DNA from: Puniceicoccales bacterium
GTDB lineage: Bacteria; Verrucomicrobiota; Verrucomicrobiae; Opitutales; LL51
Reading direction: 5' to 3'
Assembly (NCBI GenBank): GCA_031259625.1
Contig: JAIRLG010000072.1
Span: 1-8,895, forward strand
Length of the DNA stretch: 8,895 bases
Shown here: one piece after another, positions 4,736-8,895 of the stretch
Layout of the letters: every line of letters begins with the position of its first letter
Position numbering within the stretch: the stretch's first letter is position 1
Notes under the pieces: generated by a model
Database searches by the model: none
What the model was told of the DNA's origin: nothing
The model's input: the letters and a program-made list of their open reading frames with translations, nothing else
Made by a program: the position numbers and the translations under genes

Positions 4736-5851
4736 ATGCCGTCCCCCCATCTGTCCCCAAAGGCGATCCTCTTTCTCCGGCGGGCGGTGATCGATTTCTA
4801 CGTCCACCGGGCCCGTCCCCTGCCCTGGCGCCAGGAGCGCTCCGTCTACCACACCCTCGTCTCGGAGATGATGCTCCAGCAGACCCAGGTCAAAACGGTC
4901 GTGCCCTATTTCCAGCGATGGATCCGGCGCTTTCCGGACCTGGAAAGCCTGGCCCGGGCCGAGGAGGCGGAGGTTCTGGGCCTGTGGGAGGGACTGGGCT
5001 ACTACCGGCGGGCCTCGGCGCTCCGCGAAATCGCCCGGATCATTCGACGGCAAGGGCAGGTGCCTCAAACGGTCGACGACTGGGGAAAACTTCCCGGCAT
5101 CGGCCGCTACACGGCGGCGGCCATCGCCAGCTTTGCCCAAAATGTACCGGTGGCCGTCATGGATGGAAATATTCTCCGCGTACTGCTGCGCTTTGGCGAT
5201 GTCCGGCGTCCCTTCGACGGCCGGGCCCAGGCCCTGAGTTATCTCCGCCCCCTGGCCGAGCGCTGCCTCGATCCCCAACGGCATGCCCTCTACAACGAAG
5301 GACTCATGGAGCTCGGCGCATTGGTCTGTCTGCCCCAGCATCCGCAGTGCCCGCTCTGCCCCCTACGTCCCCACTGTCGGGCCCATCGCCACGCGACAGC
5401 CGAGCACATCCCGCGGTTCAAAGTCTCCAGCTCCAGAAAAGCCCTTAGGGCCCGCGGACTCTTTTTCCGGCACGGCCGGCTCCTCCTCTCGCCCATGGGC
5501 CCGTCGACCAAGCCCACGGCCCTCATCTGGGAATTTCCGGAAATCCCAAACCCACTTTCCCCAAATCTCCCCCCGCCCATCTTTACGGGCCGGCGAAGCA
5601 TCGGCCTTACCCGGTTCACGGAAAACTTCTATATTCTGGAAGCCGACGAAAAAATCTCCTCCGGCGGTCGCTGGTTCTCGGCGGCGGAACTGGAGTGCAT
5701 CCCCCTCTCGGGCCCCCACCGCCGCTGGCTGCCCAGGCTCTGGGAAATCGTGCAGAAGGAAAGGGTTTTGTCGGAAAGGGCCTCGTCGGCCCCGGCGTCA
5801 AAGGAAAGGGTTTCACCGGCCCCGGCGCTGTCTTTGCAGAACGGCCCATGA
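4736..5851 (+). CDS. mutY: A/G-specific adenine DNA glycosylase
   Basis: A 371-residue base-excision repair enzyme that removes adenine opposite 8-oxoguanine. Seen: RPLPWRQ near 27-33, SEMMLQQTQV with catalytic E44, the helix-hairpin-helix LPGIGRYTA (119-127), VMDGN with D143, and the iron-sulfur ligands C198, C205, C208 and C214 (C-x6-C-x2-C-x5-C). A C-terminal NUDIX-like domain (about 235-340) is present. In it, RFTEN (293-297) stands where the family usually has an F-S/T-H loop that reads 8-oxoguanine, so the histidine appears replaced by glutamate. The last 30 residues (KERVLSERASSAPAS...) are low complexity and come from a 15-bp tandem repeat and cloverleaf element 2, which supplies residues 364-371 and the stop. 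Start 4736 fits the family; ATG 4726 is in another frame. There is no clear ribosome site. Confidence 0.94.
   Translation: MPSPHLSPKAILFLRRAVIDFYVHRARPLPWRQERSVYHTLVSEMMLQQTQVKTVVPYFQRWIRRFPDLESLARAEEAEVLGLWEGLGYYRRASALREIARIIRRQGQVPQTVDDWGKLPGIGRYTAAAIASFAQNVPVAVMDGNILRVLLRFGDVRRPFDGRAQALSYLRPLAERCLDPQRHALYNEGLMELGALVCLPQHPQCPLCPLRPHCRAHRHATAEHIPRFKVSSSRKALRARGLFFRHGRLLLSPMGPSTKPTALIWEFPEIPNPLSPNLPPPIFTGRRSIGLTRFTENFYILEADEKISSGGRWFSAAELECIPLSGPHRRWLPRLWEIVQKERVLSERASSAPASKERVSPAPALSLQNGP
5758..5832 (+). repeat. 15-bp tandem array at the 3' end of mutY
   Basis: Five units of exactly 15 bp: GGAAAGGGTTTTGTC, GGAAAGGGCCTCGTC, GGCCCCGGCGTCAAA, GGAAAGGGTTTCACC, GGCCCCGGCGCTGTC. Two subtypes (GGAAAGGG and GGCCCCGGCG) alternate irregularly. 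The unit is five codons, so it lengthens MutY in frame. The last unit is also the left arm of the outer stem of cloverleaf element 2. Confidence 0.75.
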
Positions 5852-5923
5852 AAAGGGCCTTTTCATGGGCCGCTCTGATGCCCGCTCCGCGGGCCGATTC
5901 CTCCGGAATCCAAAGACAGCGCC
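5824..5923. repeat. Cloverleaf palindromic element 2 (overlaps mutY stop)
   Basis: GGCGCTGTCTTTG (5824-5836) pairs over 13 bp with 5911-5923. Inside are three hairpins laid end to end: A at 5837-5877, a 19-bp stem with one A-C mismatch and loop GGC; B at 5880-5894, GCCCGC/GCGGGC with loop TCC; C at 5896-5910, GATTCC/GGAATC with loop TCC. Only three bases of the junction are unpaired. It belongs to the same sequence family as the element at 8392-8488. It contains the mutY stop codon and would form a strong structure at the end of that mRNA; lacking a T-run directly after it, it is not a classic terminator. Confidence 0.9.
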
Positions 5924-6088
5924 TAACCCCGCCCACCCACCCCAAAATTTCTCAACTCGGCCCTTACGGCATAGAACTTAGTCTTTTGCAAGACTCACTC
6001 TTTTTCCGGTGCCATTTTGGAGTTTCCCCTAAAATCCTTTACGCCGTAAGACTTGCGCTTTTCCCCGCTTTTCCTCTTGGGATTTTCC
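5924..6088. other. Convergent intergenic region between mutY and lpxB
   Basis: No gene is seen. Read on the minus strand the stretch looks like a decayed array with a period of about 18-20 bases (TTTTAGGGAAAATCCC, ATTTTAGGGGAAACTCC, AGTCTTACGGCGTAAAG), resembling the array near 8800. CTTACGGC (5963-5970) and GCCGTAAG (6043-6050) form an 8-bp inverted repeat. The array reading is tentative. Confidence 0.4.
5980..6005 (+). terminator. Weak candidate intrinsic terminator after mutY
   Basis: AGTCTT and AAGACT form a 6-bp stem with a 4-base loop, followed after five bases by TTTTT. The stem is AT-rich and the T-run is displaced, so the call is weak; the cloverleaf just upstream may do the work instead. 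Confidence 0.25.
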
Positions 6089-7267
6089 CTAAAACTTCTC
6101 CTCCAGTGAAGTGAGGAGCCACTCCGTCACCGTCAGGTCCGGCTGCACGCCGAGGAGGGCCTTCAGGGCCTCGGCATCCCGCTGCGCCCGTTCGATTCTC
6201 TGGGGATCCCGCAGGCATTGCGCAAGCTCCTCACCCAGGACGGAGGGCTTGGCCTCGCCCTGGATGTACTCCGGCACCGCTTTTCGCCCCAGCAGAATAT
6301 TGGCCATGCCGATGTGGGGGATCTTGACCCAGTGCCGGGCCAGGAAGTAGCTCAGGGGATGGAGCCTGTGGGTGATGACCCCCGGGATACCGGCCAGGGC
6401 ACACCGGAGGGACAGGGTGCCGGAGACCATCAGGCCGGCCGCGCAGGGAAGATTTTGGTCCGAGACGGGAACGAATCGCAGGGATGGCTGCAGGTCTTCG
6501 TATTTCGAAAACATTTCCTGTAATTCCCTAAACACCCCCTCGTCGGCATACGGCACCGCCGCCGAGAGTTGGGGGAATTGGGGACGCAGGCGCCGGAAGG
6601 TTTCCAGCATCAGCGGGAAGAGCCGGAGGACGGTGGCCACACGGCTGCCGGGCAGCAGGAGCAGCGCCCCCCGGGGATCGTACGACAGGGCCGGAGAGGT
6701 TCCGGCGCCCAACAGAGGATGGCCGACGAAGGAGACCCGCAGCGGGGTGTCGGCGAAAAAATCCTTCTCAAAGGGAAAGATAACCGCCAGATGGTCGAGC
6801 CAGCGGGCCATCCCCAGGCGGCGCTTCGCCTTCCAGGCCCAGATCTGCGGGCTGATGTAGTAGTAGAGCGCCACCTCGCCGCCGCCCTTCCGGCTTAAAC
6901 CCCTTTGGAAAAGCCCCTGGGCCAATCGCAGGTTGAAGCCCGGGTAATCCACCAAACAGACCGTACGCGGCCTGTAAGTGGCCACCCAGTCGATGACCGC
7001 CGCGAGCAATCGCCGGAACAGGCGGAGATTCCTCAAAACCTCGCACAGGCCCACGACGGCGTGCTGGGTCAGGTCATAGAGCAGATGCGCCCCGGCCGCC
7101 CGGAGATTTTTCCCGCCGAAGGCGTAGACCGACACCCGGGGATTTTCCCGGAATAAACCCTCCACCATACGGGCCGCATGCTCATCCCCCGAGGCCTCTC
7201 CGGCGACGATCAGGAAATCGGGCCGGGGCCCCGCCGGGGCCAGAGGGGCCTCCTGAAGCCCCTTCAT
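6089..7267 (-). CDS. lpxB: Lipid-A-disaccharide synthase
   Basis: A 392-residue GT-B glycosyltransferase (family GT19), a peripheral inner-membrane enzyme that joins UDP-2,3-diacylglucosamine and lipid X into the lipid A disaccharide. Seen: IVAGEASGDEHAARM (20-34), LVDYPGFNLRLA (105-116), YYISPQIWAWKAKRR (136-150), IFPFEKDF (163-170), FVGHPLL (180-186), LLLLPGSR (202-209), SGTLSLR (282-288), and MANILLGRKAVPEYIQ (321-336). Length is normal. Two positions in the UDP-binding half differ from the usual pattern: LPGSRxxE reads LPGSRVAT, and SGTxxLE reads SGTLSLR with arginine for glutamate. The ATG overlaps the ychF stop as ATGA, so the two are translationally coupled. Identity is secure; whether activity is normal is less certain. 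Confidence 0.93.
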   Translation of the reverse strand: MKGLQEAPLAPAGPRPDFLIVAGEASGDEHAARMVEGLFRENPRVSVYAFGGKNLRAAGAHLLYDLTQHAVVGLCEVLRNLRLFRRLLAAVIDWVATYRPRTVCLVDYPGFNLRLAQGLFQRGLSRKGGGEVALYYYISPQIWAWKAKRRLGMARWLDHLAVIFPFEKDFFADTPLRVSFVGHPLLGAGTSPALSYDPRGALLLLPGSRVATVLRLFPLMLETFRRLRPQFPQLSAAVPYADEGVFRELQEMFSKYEDLQPSLRFVPVSDQNLPCAAGLMVSGTLSLRCALAGIPGVITHRLHPLSYFLARHWVKIPHIGMANILLGRKAVPEYIQGEAKPSVLGEELAQCLRDPQRIERAQRDAEALKALLGVQPDLTVTEWLLTSLEEKF

Positions 7268-8367
7268 ACGTTGAAGCGGAAGACCAGGACATCGCCGTCC
7301 TGCACCTCGTAATCCCTGCCCTCCAGGCGGTAGGTGCCCTGCTCCCGGGCCCGGGCCACCGAGCCGGCCCTCCTCAAATCCTCGTAGCCGATCACCTCGG
7401 CCCGGATAAATCCCCGCTCGAAATCGCCGTGGATGAGGCCGGCGCAGGCCGGCGCCTTCATCCCCCGCCTAAAGGTCCAGGCATGTACCTCCTTCTCGCC
7501 AGCCGTGAAGTAGGAGGCCAGGCCCAGCAGGGCATAGCTCTTCTGGATCAACTGGGCCACGCCGCTGTCCCGCACCCCGATTTCCTCCAGATAGGCCCGG
7601 GCATCCTCCGGGGACAGGGCGATGAGCTCCTGCTCGATGCGGGCGCTCACGACACAGATCTCCCCCTCGGCCTGCTCCCGAAGATGCTGCTCCACCCGGG
7701 CCACATGGGGATTGGCCGAGGGATTTTTTAAATCCCCTTCGGCCACGTTGCAGGCGAAGAGCATCGGCTTCGAGCTCAGGAGGTGGAAATCTTCTGCCCG
7801 GGCCCGCTCCTCGGCGGACAGCGCTGAGGCCCCGATGGGCTTCCCCCGATCCAGCTGGGCACAGATTTTTTCCAGCAATCCCACCTGCTCCAGCGCCCCC
7901 TTCTCGCCGCTGCGGGCCCTCTTGCGCCCCCTCTCCAGCTGACCCTCCACCGATTGCAGGTCCGCCAGCAGCAGCTCCGTCCGGATGATCTCGATGTCCC
8001 GCAGCGGATCCACCGCCCCCATCGTGTGGACGATGTCCTCATCCTCGAAGCAGCGGACGACCTGCAGGATGGCATCCATCTCGCGGATGTGGGCCAGGAA
8101 TTGGTTGCCGAGTCCCTCGCCCCGGGAGGCCCCGGCCACCAGACCGGCGATGTCGACGAACTCGATGACGGCCGGCACCACCTTGTCCGTCTTGACCATT
8201 TCCCTGAGGGGCTCCAGACGCCCGTCCGGCACCGCCACCCTACCCACGTTCGGCTCAATGGTGCAGAAGGGATAATTTTCCGCCGCGGCTTTGTGCGTCC
8301 GCGTCAGGGCATTGAAGAGCGTGCTCTTCCCCACATTGGGCAATCCGACAATCCCCACTCGCAGCAT
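7264..8367 (-). CDS. ychF: Ribosome-binding ATPase YchF (Obg-family)
   Basis: A 367-residue P-loop protein of the Obg family that prefers ATP over GTP and associates with ribosomes; roles in stress responses and translation are reported for homologues. Seen: P-loop GLPNVGKST (8-16), [17 protein letters not shown] (72-88) for switch II, a coiled-coil region around 130-200 ([21 protein letters not shown]), CNVAE (206-210) in the base-recognition position, and a C-terminal TGS domain from about 283 ([17 protein letters not shown] to the end). Length fits the family (about 363). ATG 8367 is chosen because [16 protein letters not shown] begins exactly where homologues begin; the frame stays open upstream to 8496, but that stretch is cloverleaf element 3. 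The ribosome site is weak. The first gene of a ychF-lpxB pair. Confidence 0.96.
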   Translation of the reverse strand: MLRVGIVGLPNVGKSTLFNALTRTHKAAAENYPFCTIEPNVGRVAVPDGRLEPLREMVKTDKVVPAVIEFVDIAGLVAGASRGEGLGNQFLAHIREMDAILQVVRCFEDEDIVHTMGAVDPLRDIEIIRTELLLADLQSVEGQLERGRKRARSGEKGALEQVGLLEKICAQLDRGKPIGASALSAEERARAEDFHLLSSKPMLFACNVAEGDLKNPSANPHVARVEQHLREQAEGEICVVSARIEQELIALSPEDARAYLEEIGVRDSGVAQLIQKSYALLGLASYFTAGEKEVHAWTFRRGMKAPACAGLIHGDFERGFIRAEVIGYEDLRRAGSVARAREQGTYRLEGRDYEVQDGDVLVFRFNV

Positions 8368-8391
8368 AATTCGACCGTTTTCAGGCATCCG

Positions 8392-8488
8392 CCGCTGTCT
8401 TTGCAGGGGCCCAAGAAAGGCGGCCGCCTTCCTTGGGCCCCTGGGGCCCGCTGCGCGGGCCGATTCCTCCGGAATCCAAAGACAGCGG
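8392..8488. repeat. Cloverleaf palindromic element 3 (same family as element 2)
   Basis: CCGCTGTCTTTG (8392-8403) pairs over 12 bp with 8477-8488. Hairpins: A at 8404-8443 (CAGGGGCCCAAG/CTTGGGCCCCTG, then an A-C mismatch and a GC-rich tip); B at 8445-8461 (GGCCCGC/GCGGGCC, loop TGC); C at 8462-8476, identical to hairpin C of element 2. A single base, 8444, is unpaired at the junction. Versus element 2, hairpin A has a different sequence but keeps the CAG/CTG base and an internal A-C mismatch, and the outermost pair changes from G-C to C-G. It lies 25 bases before the ychF start, so it would be in or just upstream of the leader. Confidence 0.9.
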
Positions 8489-8571
8489 AAAACCAAACGC
8501 CTGAATCCCCCGAAGGCTAAGAAAGCGACCCTGGGGTCAAGGGCGAAAGGGAAGCGCCTCCACCCGGTGTT
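8489..8571. other. Spacer between cloverleaf elements 3 and 4
   Basis: No gene is seen. GACCCTGGGGTC near 8527-8538 can form a 5-bp hairpin. Nothing else is supportable. Confidence 0.4.
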
Positions 8572-8681
8572 TGGGGCCGCCTTTGGGCCCTACGGGCCCT
8601 GGCGCCCGCGCCTGCGGCGCGGGCGCCGCGTGAGGGGAAGGGTAAGGAACTTTCCCTTCCCCTCACGCAAAGGCGGCCCCA
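8572..8681. repeat. Cloverleaf palindromic element 4
   Basis: TGGGGCCGCCTTTG (8572-8585) pairs over 14 bp with 8668-8681. It encloses GGCCC/GGGCC (8586-8598, loop TAC), a 12-bp stem at 8601-8612/8616-8627 (GGCGCCCGCGCC, loop TGC), and a 15-bp stem at 8628-8642/8654-8668 (GCGTGAGGGGAAGGG) whose 11-base loop can itself pair AAG/CTT around GAA. Architecture equals that of the other elements, while the sequence is distinct except for the CTTTG/CAAAG inner end of the outer stem, shared with elements 2 and 3. Confidence 0.87.
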
Positions 8682-8696
8682 CTAGGCGACAAACCC

Positions 8697-8881
8697 ACTC
8701 GGGCCAAAACAACGCATTAGGGCCAAAAGACCCTTTTGGCGCAAACCCTCAGAGACCTCTCCTAGAGACCAAAAGTCCCCTCAAGAACCCAAAGTCCCCT
8801 TAGGGGCAAAAAATCCCCTTCAGGGCCAAAAGCACCGTTAGGGACAACCCTTCAGGAACCAAAGCTTCCCCAAGGACAAAA
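8697..8881. repeat. Degenerate 18-20 bp tandem array to the right edge
   Basis: A core close to GGGCCAAAA recurs at 8701, 8720, 8738 (GGCGCAAA), 8766 (GAGACCAAAA), 8785, 8803, 8823, 8841, 8855 and 8874, mostly 18-20 bases apart. The consensus is about TTAGGGCCAAAAGTCCCC. No open frame spans it with a start signal. The unit CTTCAGGGCCAAAAGCA near 8819-8835 differs only slightly from CTTCAGGGCAAAAGTA in the array at 3208-3297. The array may continue beyond the window. Confidence 0.7.
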
Positions 8882-8895
8882 CAGTATTTTGCCGT

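Noticed and set aside
5824..5923. tRNA gene, because of the cloverleaf shape
   Set aside because: There is no anticodon arm of tRNA size, no T-loop GTTCRA motif and no CCA-compatible acceptor layout; stems are too long and loops too short.
5824..5923. Classic intrinsic terminator of mutY
   Set aside because: The hairpins are strong, but no T-run follows the structure directly on either strand.
8368..8496. N-terminal extension of YchF by 43 residues
   Set aside because: The frame is open, but it translates cloverleaf element 3. Homologues start at the [16 protein letters not shown] position, so the extension is treated as non-coding.
8697..8881. CRISPR array
   Set aside because: The period of 18-20 bases is too short, units are degenerate, and there are no distinct spacers between constant repeats.

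Overview
The window looks like chromosomal DNA from a high-GC, Gram-negative bacterium. Lipid A synthesis (lpxB) implies an outer membrane. A CesT-like type III secretion chaperone next to a small candidate substrate implies a secretion system aimed at eukaryotic cells. A compact folate operon, the LpxB and YchF sequences and the secretion pair together suggest the PVC group (Chlamydiota or Verrucomicrobiota), but this is judgement from sequence character, not a computed placement. Most genes look close to 60% G+C; the leftmost gene samples at about 43-47%.

Layout, left to right. (1) 1-570, minus strand: an edge-truncated protein with a hydrophobic N-terminus followed by two eukaryote-like Myb/SANT repeats, with its own recognisable promoter. 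(2) 668-2835, minus strand: a three-gene folate operon with overlapping ends, folP > folB > a fused folK-folA. It covers dihydroneopterin aldolase, HPPK, DHPS and DHFR, so most of the tetrahydrofolate pathway sits in three reading frames. (3) 2836-3297: non-coding, with a cloverleaf-shaped palindromic element and an 18-bp tandem array. (4) 3284-4456, minus strand: secretion chaperone, then 6 nt later a 224-residue candidate substrate carrying a DTDGDG calcium-loop motif. Their leader is built from five degenerate copies of the chaperone's own 5' end, downstream of a good sigma70-type promoter. (5) 4736-5851, plus strand: mutY, divergent from the chaperone; its last codons are made of a 15-bp tandem repeat running into a second cloverleaf element. 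(6) 5852-6088: convergent intergenic region. (7) 6089-8367, minus strand: ychF > lpxB with an ATGA overlap. (8) 8368-8895: non-coding, with two more cloverleaf elements and a degenerate 18-20 bp tandem array running to the right edge.

The unexpected feature is the intergenic DNA. Four elements of 97-115 bp (3054-3168, 5824-5923, 8392-8488, 8572-8681) each fold on paper into an outer stem of 12-14 bp enclosing exactly three hairpins, a four-way junction with almost no unpaired bases. Two of them share outer stem and two hairpins in sequence but differ completely in the first hairpin, which still pairs. Short degenerate arrays of 15-20 bp period sit beside these elements, and units of the array near 3270 and the one near 8825 are clearly related. 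No mobility gene is visible. The gene content is otherwise housekeeping, apart from the secretion pair and the Myb-like protein, which together point to a host-associated life style.
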